Source of the DNA: Bdellovibrionales bacterium RIFOXYD1_FULL_55_31
Lineage (GTDB): Bacteria > Bdellovibrionota > UBA1018
Assembly: GCA_001770175.1 (NCBI GenBank)
Contig: MEQK01000202.1
Location: 1 to 38,440, forward strand
DNA: 38,440 nt
Direction of reading: 5' to 3'
Shown here: positions 1-10,090 of the stretch, piece by piece
Numbering within the stretch: the first letter of the stretch is position 1
How the letters are laid out: each line of letters starts with the position of its first letter
Made by a program: the position numbers and the translations under genes
Notes under the pieces: model-generated
Told to the model about the DNA's origin: nothing
Databases searched by the model: none
Seen by the model: only the letters and a program-made list of their open reading frames with translations

Positions 1-688
<688 letters not shown>

Positions 689-720
689 TCAGCCGGGATA
701 AAGCCATGGCTCGCGCGCGT

Positions 721-3708
721 TTACTGGTATCTCTCGAAAAGAGCTCGATCCGGTGCGTCCGGCTCCATCTGAAGATACTTACGAAACGAAATTGCCGCGC
801 TCGCCACGTCACCGGAATCCCGGTAAGCCATCCCGAGTCGCTTATGAATGATCGGATTTGCAGGATCATAAACCAGGGCGGCCTGGTAAAGGGCGATCGC
901 ACCCTGGTAATTCTTGATTAAATAGTTCGCATAAGCCGCGAGTTGCTTCGGCTCGGGATCTTTGGGTTTGAGCTGCATAGCCTTATTGTAAAACGTGATC
1001 GCGTTAACGAGATCTCCCGCCTCAACCAGCTCTTTTCCCAGGTGAATCATAGTTCGATAGCTTGCCGGGTTATTCTTCAACTCCGTGCGAAACTCCTCGA
1101 TGGCGGTCTTGTGGTTTCCCATGATCGCGTAAAGCTGGCCCTTGTAGAAATGCAGATTCGGATACTTCGGATAAACCATATAGATCTTTGAAAGCTCTTC
1201 CGAAGCCTTATCGTATTGCAGCTTTTCAGCGAAAATGGCGTACCTCTCTAGATATCCCGAGGGGTCCGAAGGGTTGCGATCAGAATAGGACTGATAGGCC
1301 TCCAGGGCTTTGTCAATTGCCAGGCGTTCACTGCCACGCTTATTCATGTAGATCTGGCCTTGCAGCTTCCACGGATAGGCGTAATCGGGATTTGCCGCCA
1401 TCGCCTGCTCGACGTTCTGCTGCGCCTGCTCCCACGCGCCCTTTTGGATCTGAAGTTCGGCGATCGCGGACAAAAGCTGGGCGCGGGCCGCTGTGCCTTT
1501 CTGAAGCTCATCCTGAAGCATCGTTATCGCGCGGTCGATACCCTCGGTGGCGGCGATACACTTCGCGGTTCCCACCAAGGCGTTGAAATTAAGCGGGTCA
1601 AATCGAAGCGCGAGCGCGTAAAAGAACGGCGCATCTTGGTAACGATTCGTCGCAAGAAGGCTATCCGCATACGCGATATAGACGTCCGGATCGATCACGT
1701 CGCGTTTCATCGCGTTCCGGTAGTGAATCTGCGCCTCGCCGTGCTGATTCTGCTTGGCATACATGTCGGCGGCGGCTTTGTCGATCGCGCTTTGAGGAAC
1801 GGGAAGGCTCCTGAACTTATCCATGGCCTTCTTCGCTTCCTCCCATTCGTAACTCTGGATAAGAACCTTGATGTATTTTGACCAGACATCAATGGAACTC
1901 GGCGCGCGATCCGCCGCGAGTTTAAAGTTGGTCCTCGCGTTTCCGAGATCGTGCAGAAGAACGAACATATCCCCCATTTTTACGAGCGGAAGAGGAGATT
2001 TGTCGTTCACGTGCCTGGCTTGCATGAACTGGATCAGCGCTTCCTGGTACTTGCCGGCCTTGACAAGCTTCTCTCCTTCGCCAAGAAAATAGTACATTCG
2101 CGCGTCGCCCCGGTAAGACTTGATCGAGTCACCCGCTTTTGCCCGCAACGTATAGAGTTCAAGGAAGTATTCGTGATTTCCTGGATCGATGCGGACGGCT
2201 CTTTCCATGTAACCCATCGCGATATCGAGTTTCTTGTTCTGCTCCTGAAAAATCGCGTGGAGATAATACGCAAGCCCGAGATCCTTGGGGGCGAGCAAGG
2301 CGGGGTTATCGGTCAAAAATTGAAGGTGCGCGCCGGCGGATTTCAACTCGCCCCTGCGGTTGAGAAGATCCGTTATTCTGAGACGTGACTTCGCGTGATT
2401 CGGATTGAAACGAATCGCTTTTTCGTACTCCCGAAGGGCGGCGTCATAGTCCATCAGTTTTTCCGCGACGAGCCCGCGAAGGTGGAACAGCTTCGCGCTG
2501 AACGCCTTCTGGTCCGGGAACTGCGCGAGATAGCGGGCCGCACTCGCGGCATCGCCCCGATGATAAAACGCCAACGCGAGGTAATAGAACATCTCAATCC
2601 CGAATTGCTGATGGGTTTTCGTGTACTCGACAATGCGGTTCTGGGCGGCCTCCGGCTTATTGATGGTGATGTAAAATTCGACGTCGCTGATGACGGTTTC
2701 CGGAAGATCGACGGCCTTGGCCCTCGACATTTCAATCAGTTTCGAGATGACGGAAAAATAGTTTTCATCCTTGTTGGAGGAGTCAATCAGGTTCAGATAA
2801 GCCGATGCGAGCATCGCGAGAGCTTTCACGTTCTTCATGTCGTAACTTACGGCGCGATGCAGCTTCTCCGCTGCCCTTCGATATCCGAGGACCGTATCTG
2901 CCAGATACGGGCGCAGTGCTTCCTGATATAATTTGGCGCTCTTCGCCGGATCTCCCTGTTCCTTGACGTACTCCGGCAAACTGGGCCGAATCGGATGAAA
3001 TTTATAGGGCTGCTTGAGCGGTTCAGCGAGAAACAGCTCATACCCAATCATCCCGAGAACAATCGCGATCATAGTCGCCTTCAAAACTTCCCTTAGCTTT
3101 CCGGTCGGCTTAGGGATGATGCTTTGTAAGGAGGATTTGGCGATCGACCGCTGAAAGACGACAGTTTTTTCAGTCGAGATTTTTCGGCTTTCGAGCAGAA
3201 GATTGTCTTCAACAGCCGGAAAGTCCAGAAAGGGATCTGCCGGGAACCGCTTTTCGTCAGCCGCTCCGATCATTTCTGTTTTTTCATCGCTCGAGTCAGG
3301 AGGGGGCAGTGGCTTCGCGACGTCGCCCGGCCGGCCGGGCACCGGATCGCTTTGGACATTTGGATTCTTATTCTTACTGAGCGTTTTTAGCTCAGGAAGG
3401 GGAGCCAGGCTGCTGCTGCCCGCGAAAACGTTAGTCGCGCCCGGAAGCGCTCGCGGCGAACCGGCGCCGCCGCGCTCGCTGCTCTGGGTGTTCTCTCCGA
3501 GAACGCTTCCGCGAACCCGCCTAACAAGGGCTGTCGCGATTTCCGGAATGAGATTGATGTCCTTCCATTCCCCGCTCGGGTACTCCCGCGCGATTTCTTT
3601 CCCGATGATCTGGTTTTTAGCTATAAGAAGACACACTCGCTCAAGGTCGAGAGGACCCAGTATCCGGCCTGAAGCGAGCTTAACTTTATAGCGCTTTCCG
3701 CGCGACAC
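721..3708 (-). CDS. Membrane-anchored TPR protein with GYF-like N-terminus
   Basis: 995 residues. Residues about 1-62 form a small domain with GRILGPLDLERVCLLI and a conserved-looking W (SGEWKDI), resembling the GYF_2-type domains at the N-terminus of delta-proteobacterial and Bdellovibrio multidomain proteins. A proline/serine-rich linker (about 65-205) carries two similar short patches, SDEKTEMIG and STEKTVVFQ. One membrane segment lies at about 208-227. The remaining 760 residues, probably outside the inner membrane, are tandem TPR units such as AALREYEKAIRFNPNHAKSR and YQGAIALYQAALVYDPANPI. The start is GTG at 3708, chosen because GGAGGG lies 8 nt upstream; no in-frame ATG fits better. 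It begins 27 nt after the nuoN1 stop, so it is probably in the nuo operon. A role in complex assembly or as a protein scaffold is inference only; no catalytic domain is seen. Confidence 0.8.
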   Translation of the reverse strand: MSRGKRYKVKLASGRILGPLDLERVCLLIAKNQIIGKEIAREYPSGEWKDINLIPEIATALVRRVRGSVLGENTQSSERGGAGSPRALPGATNVFAGSSSLAPLPELKTLSKNKNPNVQSDPVPGRPGDVAKPLPPPDSSDEKTEMIGAADEKRFPADPFLDFPAVEDNLLLESRKISTEKTVVFQRSIAKSSLQSIIPKPTGKLREVLKATMIAIVLGMIGYELFLAEPLKQPYKFHPIRPSLPEYVKEQGDPAKSAKLYQEALRPYLADTVLGYRRAAEKLHRAVSYDMKNVKALAMLASAYLNLIDSSNKDENYFSVISKLIEMSRAKAVDLPETVISDVEFYITINKPEAAQNRIVEYTKTHQQFGIEMFYYLALAFYHRGDAASAARYLAQFPDQKAFSAKLFHLRGLVAEKLMDYDAALREYEKAIRFNPNHAKSRLRITDLLNRRGELKSAGAHLQFLTDNPALLAPKDLGLAYYLHAIFQEQNKKLDIAMGYMERAVRIDPGNHEYFLELYTLRAKAGDSIKSYRGDARMYYFLGEGEKLVKAGKYQEALIQFMQARHVNDKSPLPLVKMGDMFVLLHDLGNARTNFKLAADRAPSSIDVWSKYIKVLIQSYEWEEAKKAMDKFRSLPVPQSAIDKAAADMYAKQNQHGEAQIHYRNAMKRDVIDPDVYIAYADSLLATNRYQDAPFFYALALRFDPLNFNALVGTAKCIAATEGIDRAITMLQDELQKGTAARAQLLSAIAELQIQKGAWEQAQQNVEQAMAANPDYAYPWKLQGQIYMNKRGSERLAIDKALEAYQSYSDRNPSDPSGYLERYAIFAEKLQYDKASEELSKIYMVYPKYPNLHFYKGQLYAIMGNHKTAIEEFRTELKNNPASYRTMIHLGKELVEAGDLVNAITFYNKAMQLKPKDPEPKQLAAYANYLIKNYQGAIALYQAALVYDPANPIIHKRLGMAYRDSGDVASAAISFRKYLQMEPDAPDRALFERYQ

Positions 3709-3735
3709 CAGCGGCCCTCCATGAGGGCTCCGATA

Positions 3736-5247
3736 TCAAAGACTCGTTACGGCCTTCTTGGCGGCCGCAACAATTCTCGCCGGCAACACGCCAATCTGCA
3801 GCGTCAAGATGACCATTGCCGCAATTGCCGCAGCCGACCATACGGACACGCGCCTCCGGACCGGCACTTCATCCGGAGTATCGCGCATGTACATATAGAC
3901 CAGAACCCTAAGGTAATAGTATACCGAAATCAGGCTGCAGAGCACGCTGATAACAACGAGCGGGATCTCGTTGGCCTGAATGGCTGAGTAAAACAGAACG
4001 TATTTTGCCGAGAACCCCGCCGTGGGCGGAATACCCGCGAGTGAAAACATAAATATCGCCAGCGAAAACGCCAGCCAGGGATGCCGTCGCGAGAGCCCCG
4101 AAAAGTCGTGCAAGTTCAGCCCGCCATCATTCCGGGCAGCGAGACTGGTCAAAATAACAAATGCCCCCAAGTTCATCACCGCGTAAGCCGTCAGGTACAT
4201 GAAAACCGGAGCATAGCCCTGTTCACTCAGAGGTCCAGCGATCATCCCGACCAGAATGTATCCGGAATGAGCAATCGAGGAATACGCTAGCATTCTCTTC
4301 AGGTTAGTCTGAGTCAATGCAATGACGTTTCCGATCACCATGGTCAGCACAGCAGAAACCCAGAGGATGTCGTGAATATGGTTTTGAATGACGGCCGAAA
4401 CACCCGACCCATATCCTGTGGCGATGAAAACGCGCAGAAAGGCCGCAAAGGCTGCCGCCTTGAGGCCGGTCGTCATAAATCCGGTCACGGGTACGGGGGC
4501 CCCTTCATAAACGTCCGGCATCCACATATGAAAGGGAACCACCGCGATCTTGAATAAAAAACCAAGAACCGCAAACCAAGCTCCGATCGCGAAGACTGGC
4601 GTGACGCCCTGGCCGGAGGCCGCCTGAAGGTACGCGAAAATCCCGCGAATGCTGGTGGATCCTGTCGCGCCATAGAGCAACGCCACTCCGTAGAGCAGAA
4701 CCGCCGATGCGGCCGAACCCAGAATGAAATATTTCATCGCTGCCTCATTCGAGCGTCGGTCATTACGGCGAAAACCGACGAGCATATAAACCGCGAGGGA
4801 CATCAGCTCGAACGCAATGAACATGACGATGAGATCCAGCGCGGATGCCATCAGCATCATTCCAAGGGCGGAAAACAGGATCAGAACGTAATATTCGGGT
4901 TGCTGGAGCTCTTCGTTATCCAGGTATTTGAGAGAGGACGCGGCTGTCACGATGGCCGAAACGAGAAAAATGACACAAAAAGAGTTCGCGTACGCATCTG
5001 AACTCATCATTCCGTTGAAAAGAAGCGTTGGCGGTTCTCTCAAGAGGACAAGTGCCGCGACCGTTCCGATAATGCTGCTAACAATGAAAATCAAGAAGGC
5101 CGGCCACCTCGATTTTACGACCCGCGCCGCGCTGAACAGGATCGCCAGCAGAGTGCCGGCAAAAACAAATAGATAGGGGCTAAGCGCGCGCAACTGGTCC
5201 GGGGCAAGAGTCAGTAATTCGGGTCGGATCGTTTTCAGCGCTTCCAT
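3736..5247 (-). CDS. nuoN: NADH-quinone oxidoreductase subunit N (set 1)
   Basis: Antiporter-like proton-channel subunit of the complex I membrane arm, 503 residues, about 14 membrane segments. The key charged residues of the family are all present: E147 in FIAFELMSLAVYMLVG, K233 in LFKIAVVPFHMW, K263 in GLKAAAF and K415 in GFSAKY (corresponding to E. coli NuoN E133, K217, K247 and K395). The start ATG at 5247 follows GAGGAA with a 4-nt spacing. The gene lies 1 nt after nuoM1. This is the functional reference for the set-2 copy at 17103-18599. It is the last nuo gene of the train; the TPR gene follows after 27 nt. Confidence 0.97.
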   Translation of the reverse strand: MEALKTIRPELLTLAPDQLRALSPYLFVFAGTLLAILFSAARVVKSRWPAFLIFIVSSIIGTVAALVLLREPPTLLFNGMMSSDAYANSFCVIFLVSAIVTAASSLKYLDNEELQQPEYYVLILFSALGMMLMASALDLIVMFIAFELMSLAVYMLVGFRRNDRRSNEAAMKYFILGSAASAVLLYGVALLYGATGSTSIRGIFAYLQAASGQGVTPVFAIGAWFAVLGFLFKIAVVPFHMWMPDVYEGAPVPVTGFMTTGLKAAAFAAFLRVFIATGYGSGVSAVIQNHIHDILWVSAVLTMVIGNVIALTQTNLKRMLAYSSIAHSGYILVGMIAGPLSEQGYAPVFMYLTAYAVMNLGAFVILTSLAARNDGGLNLHDFSGLSRRHPWLAFSLAIFMFSLAGIPPTAGFSAKYVLFYSAIQANEIPLVVISVLCSLISVYYYLRVLVYMYMRDTPDEVPVRRRVSVWSAAAIAAMVILTLQIGVLPARIVAAAKKAVTSL

Positions 5248-5248
5248 T

Positions 5249-6850
5249 CTATTCCTCTTTTTCCTTCAATATGGCCGAAAGCTCAGCGATATCCCGGGGA
5301 TTCAGCACCTCCGCCGTTTCGATCCGAACCTCTCCCCGGCTTCGGGCCACGAATCGATCGATCGCCGGCTCGAGCTTATCCAGGACTACGTTGGGAAATA
5401 TGCCCATCACGAAGACGGCCACGAGAAGGGGGGCAAGGACGAGCGCTTCACGAGCCGAAAGGTCTGAGAGACCCTCGTTTTCTTTGCGCGTAATCGGGCC
5501 GTACATCACGCGTTGGAACATCCAAAGCATATAGACCGCCCCGAATATGACGCCGAGAGCGGCGACGCCGGCGAGCGCGGGACTGGTTCTCCAGGAACCG
5601 AGAAGGACCAGGAATTCGCCGATGAAACCATTCGTTCCCGGCAGCGCCATGGATGAGAGCACGATGATCATAAATGCGATCGCGAACAACGGCATGACAC
5701 GCGAAAGACCGCCGAAGTCGCCGATTTCACGAGTATGGCGGCGTTCGTAAATCATACCTACCAGCAGGAACAGGGCTCCGGTTGAAATCCCATGACTGAG
5801 CATCTGAAAATATGCGCCCGTTGCGGCGATCGCATTCAAAGAAAAAAGCCCGAGGATCACGTATCCCATGTGACTGACGGAGGAGTAGGCGACAAGCTTC
5901 TTGATATCCGGTTGAACCATGGCCACCCAGGCGCCATACACGATCGCGACCGAACCGAGGATCATGAACGTGACCTGATAGTAAGCGACCCCGAGCGGCA
6001 GGATCGGGAACGCGATTCTCATGAATCCGTAGCCCCCCATTTTAAGAAGAACAGAGGCGAGGATCACGCTTCCGGCCGTTGGCGCCTGCACGTGCGCGTC
6101 GGGCAGCCATGTGTGCAAAGGAAACAGCGGAACCTTGATCGCGAACGCGAGCGCGAATGCGAGAAAAAGAACCGACTGCGTCGCCAAAAACGTCCCCCCG
6201 TTCAGCTGCAGCTTATAAAGACTGACGAAGTCCATGGAATACGCGCCAAACTGAATCTTGTGCTGATAGGCGAGATAAAAGATGCCGACAAGCATGATCA
6301 GCGAGCCGAACATTGTGTACACGAAAAACTTCATCGCCGCGTAAATCTTTTCCCGTCCTCCCCAAATGCCAATCAGGAAATACATGGGGACAAGCATGAC
6401 TTCCCAAAAAACGTAAAAAAGGAAAATGTCCAAAGCGAGAAAAGTTCCAAGAATGGCGGACTCAAGGACGAGAAGCAGGAAATAGTATTCCTTTGTTCTC
6501 TCCTCGATGGCATTGAAACTGCTCAAAATCACGATCGGCATCAGAAAGGTCGTCAGCAGCACCAGCCACAAACTCAATCCGTCAACCCCGACGTGATAGG
6601 AAATCCCGAGCGCGGAAATCCACGCGACGTTTTCGACCAGCTGAAACTCCGACCCCGTGGGGACGTATCGCGTGTAAATCATCGCCGAAAGGGTAAGGGT
6701 CAGAATCGCCCCGAAAAATGCCCACGTTTTCACAAGCACCCGGGCGAAGCTGTTCACGCCGGCTCCCGCCGGTATCGCGAGCCCAACAAAGGCCCAGGCC
6801 AAAGGCAGAAAGACAGTCGCCGTCAAAAGATGCGAATCAAGCCACGCCAT
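5249..6850 (-). CDS. nuoM: NADH-quinone oxidoreductase subunit M (set 1)
   Basis: Antiporter-like subunit of complex I, 533 residues, slightly longer than the common 480-510. It has the canonical pump residues: E150 in FYVFWEVMLVPMYFLIGIWG, K239 and H246 in AIKVPLFPLHTWLPDAH, K270 in SVLLKMGGYGFMR and E412 in GTNGFIGEFLVLLG (E. coli E144, K234, K265, E407). The C-terminal tail is charged (VARSRGEVRIETAEVLNPRD) and is probably cytoplasmic. It overlaps the 3' end of nuoL1 by 14 nt and ends 1 nt before nuoN1, so the three antiporter-like subunits are translationally linked. All catalytic features indicate a working proton channel. Confidence 0.97.
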   Translation of the reverse strand: MAWLDSHLLTATVFLPLAWAFVGLAIPAGAGVNSFARVLVKTWAFFGAILTLTLSAMIYTRYVPTGSEFQLVENVAWISALGISYHVGVDGLSLWLVLLTTFLMPIVILSSFNAIEERTKEYYFLLLVLESAILGTFLALDIFLFYVFWEVMLVPMYFLIGIWGGREKIYAAMKFFVYTMFGSLIMLVGIFYLAYQHKIQFGAYSMDFVSLYKLQLNGGTFLATQSVLFLAFALAFAIKVPLFPLHTWLPDAHVQAPTAGSVILASVLLKMGGYGFMRIAFPILPLGVAYYQVTFMILGSVAIVYGAWVAMVQPDIKKLVAYSSVSHMGYVILGLFSLNAIAATGAYFQMLSHGISTGALFLLVGMIYERRHTREIGDFGGLSRVMPLFAIAFMIIVLSSMALPGTNGFIGEFLVLLGSWRTSPALAGVAALGVIFGAVYMLWMFQRVMYGPITRKENEGLSDLSAREALVLAPLLVAVFVMGIFPNVVLDKLEPAIDRFVARSRGEVRIETAEVLNPRDIAELSAILKEKEE

Positions 6851-8789
6851 AAAGCAAATACCCCGCAGTGACGAGAATGCCGACCAAGATCACGAAAGCG
6901 TACACTTGAATCGACCCGGTCTGAATCAAACGCGCCGTCTGGCCCGTCCATACAGTGGCCTTTCCGAAGCCAAGAACCAGCCGATCGATCACAGCTATGT
7001 CAAATCCACGCCAGAGCGCGAGCGAAAGGCGGTAAATCGGTCTGACAAAAACAGCGCCATACAATTCGTCGACATACCACTTGTTTCGCAGGACTCCCGT
7101 GACCCAGTCCCAGCGCTCCTTGATTCTGTCAACCCTGGGGAGATTCGCATAGACCTTCAAGCCGACGAAGATGCCGAGCGCTGCCGCAGCCGTACTGACC
7201 ACCATCAGGAGCCACTCCATTCCTGAGCCACCGGCCACAGCCGCCGATTGATGCGGCTGCCCAAGAACGGGCGAAAGCCAATGCTCAAGCCAACTCAGGT
7301 GAGGAATCGCGATAAACCCGCCGATGACACTCAAAACCGCCAGGATCTGAACCGGAATGACCATGATCCCGGGAGCCTCATGCACCCTGAAGCTTTCGCC
7401 TGGTGTCTGTGTGGACTTCTGAAATCTCGGCTTCCCGAGAAAGACGAGCGAAAAGAGCCGGGTCATGTAGAAAGCCGTAAGGATCGACGTGAGCAGCGCA
7501 AGGGCCCAAAACCAGACCGACCCTTCCGGCGAGCTGTACGCCCTCCACAGAATTTCGTCCTTGGTAAAAAAACCGGAGAACGGCGGAATACCTGAAATTG
7601 CCAGTGCTCCCGCCGCGAAGGCGAGAAACGTTTTTGGCATTTTTGTCTTCAGTCCCCCCATCTTCGTGATGTCCTGCTGTTGATGCATTCCGTGAATGAC
7701 ATTTCCAGCACCGAGGAATAACAGCGCCTTAAAAAACGCGTGTGTCACCACATGCCCGACACCAGCCGCATATGCGCCAACGCCGCAGCCCAAGAACATG
7801 TAGCCCAGCTGTGAAATGGTGGAGTACGCGAGGATCTTTTTGATGTCCGTCTGAGCGATCGCAATACTAGCCGCGAAAAGAGCGGTTGCAAGACCGGTGA
7901 TCGCGACGACATGCGAGGCCATCGAAGAGAGTTCATAGAGGAAGTTCATCCGCGCCACGAGATACACGCCGGACGTAACCATCGTTGCCGCATGGATCAG
8001 GGCTGAAACCGGGGTGGGCCCCGCCATTGCGTCGGGAAGCCAAACGAAAAGCGGCAGCTGCGCCGATTTTCCGATGCAGCCGACGAAGAGACAAATGCAA
8101 ACAGTCGTGATCATGCCAATGTCAGCTCCGGCGGCGCCCGCCTCCTGCGCTTGTCGCACGAGCGCGCGAAGCGCGGCGATGTCCAGCGTGCCGAATTTGG
8201 CGAAAATAATGAACATGCCGATCATGAAGCCCACATCACCAATCCGATTCACAACGAAGGCCTTCTTGCCGGCGCTTGCCTTTTCCAGATCCGAATACCA
8301 GTAGGCGATCAAAAGGTAACTGCAGAGGCCGACGCCCTCCCAGCCGAGAAAAATAAGCGGCAACGAGCTGCCGAGCACGAGGACAATCATCGAGAAGCAA
8401 AAGAGGTTCAAATAGGCGAAGAATTTTGCCGGTGTCTTATCGTTCTCCATGTAGCCGATTGAATAGAGGTGGATCAGGGTCGCGACTCCTGTAATGAACA
8501 TAAGAAAAACCGAACTGAGCGGATCGAGTCGAAACGCGATGTCTATCGAAAGATTGCCAGCCGTGACCCAATTAAAAAGAACGTCCTCGACCTCCCGCTG
8601 GCTGACCGGCATTCCCTTGAGTCGGACGAAAAGGAGAAGCGACGCGAAAAACGAGGTGCCTATCGCCGCGGACCCGACAAGACCAGGAATGAGCGCGCCG
8701 GACCGGACCGGACGAGCCTGAAACAGCGCGTGCCAGAGGCCATTCGCGAGAAAGCCGAGCAGCGGAAACAATGCAATAAGAAAAAGCAT
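6837..8789 (-). CDS. nuoL: NADH-quinone oxidoreductase subunit L (set 1)
   Basis: Distal antiporter-like subunit of complex I, 650 residues, about 16 membrane segments plus the long lateral helix near the C-terminus. Pump residues are canonical: E151 in IFLGWEGVGLCSYLL, K241 and H266 in GKSAQLPLFVWLPDAM and SALIHAATMVTSG, K354 in THAFFKALLFLGAG and K410 in GFFTKDEI. The C-terminal end (KWYVDELYGAVFVRPIY, then QTGSIQVYAF) is the lateral-helix and anchor region. The ATG start at 8789 has GGGAG about 7 nt upstream and lies 4 nt after nuoK1. This copy is the reference for the set-2 NuoL, in which these charged residues are replaced. Confidence 0.97.
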   Translation of the reverse strand: MLFLIALFPLLGFLANGLWHALFQARPVRSGALIPGLVGSAAIGTSFFASLLLFVRLKGMPVSQREVEDVLFNWVTAGNLSIDIAFRLDPLSSVFLMFITGVATLIHLYSIGYMENDKTPAKFFAYLNLFCFSMIVLVLGSSLPLIFLGWEGVGLCSYLLIAYWYSDLEKASAGKKAFVVNRIGDVGFMIGMFIIFAKFGTLDIAALRALVRQAQEAGAAGADIGMITTVCICLFVGCIGKSAQLPLFVWLPDAMAGPTPVSALIHAATMVTSGVYLVARMNFLYELSSMASHVVAITGLATALFAASIAIAQTDIKKILAYSTISQLGYMFLGCGVGAYAAGVGHVVTHAFFKALLFLGAGNVIHGMHQQQDITKMGGLKTKMPKTFLAFAAGALAISGIPPFSGFFTKDEILWRAYSSPEGSVWFWALALLTSILTAFYMTRLFSLVFLGKPRFQKSTQTPGESFRVHEAPGIMVIPVQILAVLSVIGGFIAIPHLSWLEHWLSPVLGQPHQSAAVAGGSGMEWLLMVVSTAAAALGIFVGLKVYANLPRVDRIKERWDWVTGVLRNKWYVDELYGAVFVRPIYRLSLALWRGFDIAVIDRLVLGFGKATVWTGQTARLIQTGSIQVYAFVILVGILVTAGYLLYGVA

Positions 8790-8793
8790 GTAC

Positions 8794-9102
8794 TCACTCC
8801 CTCAAGAGCTGAATTTGGTCCGTATCGACGCTTCTCAGTGTTCTGAACATCGCAACCACGAGCCCCAAACCCACTGCCGTTTCCGCGGCGGCGACGGTTA
8901 TGATGAAAAATACGGCAACTTGCCCCCCGAGATTCTGAAGCAGTTTGGCGTAAGTTACGAACGTGAGATTCACCGCGTTTAGCATCAGTTCAATGCACAT
9001 CAGAACAACAAGGATATTCCGCCGAATCAGCAGGCCCGTGAAGCCAATAAAAAAGATTATGGAGCAAAACGACAGGACAACCCATGGCTCAACCTGACTC
9101 AT
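8794..9102 (-). CDS. nuoK: NADH-quinone oxidoreductase subunit K (set 1)
   Basis: Small three-helix membrane subunit (102 residues) forming the link between the quinone module and the antiporter-like subunits of complex I. Both essential membrane glutamates are present: E38 in VLMCIELMLNAVNLTFV and E74 in IITVAAAETAVGLGLVV (E. coli E36 and E72). The start ATG overlaps the nuoJ1 stop in an ATGA arrangement (4 nt shared), indicating translational coupling. Length is normal for the family. It is the direct comparison for set-2 NuoK, where both of these positions are glutamine. Confidence 0.97.
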   Translation of the reverse strand: MSQVEPWVVLSFCSIIFFIGFTGLLIRRNILVVLMCIELMLNAVNLTFVTYAKLLQNLGGQVAVFFIITVAAAETAVGLGLVVAMFRTLRSVDTDQIQLLRE

Positions 9103-9647
9103 TTCGCCTCCTTTGACTTTTTCTCGATGACGCCGCGTTTGGCGAGAACAACGCTGCCGATGATCGCCGCAAGGAGAAGAACGGACGTTAATTCGAACGG
9201 CAGTACGTATTCCGAAAAAAGCAGCTCCGAGAGAACTCGGGTGTTCCCGCCGGCGGCTTGAATGTTTTCCGGAGAAAACGGCCCCGGCTGAAGCGGCGCC
9301 GATCCGCTCCTGAAAACGCGCCCGAGCAGGAAGACCATGCCGAATGCGCCGAAGGCCGCGAAGACTCCGGTCAGAATCCGACCCCGCTTATAATCAAACG
9401 AAGCCTGTTCGACGTTCAACAACATGATCACGAAGATGAATAGCACCAGAATCGCGCCGGCGTAGATCAGGACCTGAAGTGCAGCCACGAGGTGCGCGTC
9501 CAACAACGCGTAAATTCCCGCGAAGGAAAAGAACACCACCAGAAGACTGAACGCGCTCGCGATTGCGCTTCGGTTCAGGATCACAAGGAGCGAAAACAGA
9601 ATCGACGTCCCGGCAAATACATAAAAAAAGCCCGGCGAAATATTCAT
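9099..9647 (-). CDS. nuoJ: NADH-quinone oxidoreductase subunit J (set 1)
   Basis: Five-helix membrane subunit, 182 residues. The third helix carries the family motif LIYAGAILVLFIFVIMLLN, with Y62 and G64, the site of the pi-bulge that switches during turnover. I place the start at the ATG 9647-9645, which shares one base with the nuoI1 stop (TGATG). A GTG one codon earlier (9650) is possible but would overlap nuoI1 further. The gene ends in a 4-nt overlap with nuoK1. It is clearly a functional subunit with all expected motif residues. Confidence 0.95.
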   Translation of the reverse strand: MNISPGFFYVFAGTSILFSLLVILNRSAIASAFSLLVVFFSFAGIYALLDAHLVAALQVLIYAGAILVLFIFVIMLLNVEQASFDYKRGRILTGVFAAFGAFGMVFLLGRVFRSGSAPLQPGPFSPENIQAAGGNTRVLSELLFSEYVLPFELTSVLLLAAIIGSVVLAKRGVIEKKSKEAK

Positions 9648-10087
9648 CACTTGTTTCCCCGCTGCTCAAGTAAAAAGGCCTTGTCGTAAACCGGTCGCCT
9701 CGCCGAGCTCATCTCATAGATCGTACTCAGCTTTATCGCGTCCTTTGGGCAAGCCTCCTCGCACATTCCACAAAAGCAGCACCGCAGAATGTCGATTTCG
9801 AACTTAACCGGATATTTTTCTTTATCGGGCCGCTCGCCGGCTTCGATGTGAATGCATTCGGAGGGGCAGACGGTCGGACAGAGCATGCAGGCGGTGCAGT
9901 TCTCGACACCGTTCGTTGCCTTAATGTAATGCTGTCCGCGAAACCGTTCGGAATATCGGCGCCGCTGTTCCGGATATTGGATCGTGACCTTCCGAGAAAA
10001 GAATTTCCGGATTGTGATCCAGAGCCCGAGAATGATCTCGAACAAATAGAATCGTGAAAAGAAGGCTGTTTTCCGCTTTACCAGCAT
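9647..10087 (-). CDS. nuoI: NADH-quinone oxidoreductase subunit I (set 1)
   Basis: Peripheral-arm subunit with two 4Fe-4S clusters (N6a, N6b) passing electrons towards N2 in NuoB. 146 residues, a little short for the family. Ligands are complete: C64, C67, C70, C74 in NCTACMLCPTVCPSECI and C103, C106, C109, C113 in RCCFCGMCEEACPKDAI. The amphipathic N-terminal helix (FYLFEIILGLWITIRKFF) docks on the membrane arm. It starts 3 nt after nuoH1 and shares a base with nuoJ1. Confidence 0.96.
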   Translation of the reverse strand: MLVKRKTAFFSRFYLFEIILGLWITIRKFFSRKVTIQYPEQRRRYSERFRGQHYIKATNGVENCTACMLCPTVCPSECIHIEAGERPDKEKYPVKFEIDILRCCFCGMCEEACPKDAIKLSTIYEMSSARRPVYDKAFLLEQRGNK

Positions 10088-10090
10088 AAC

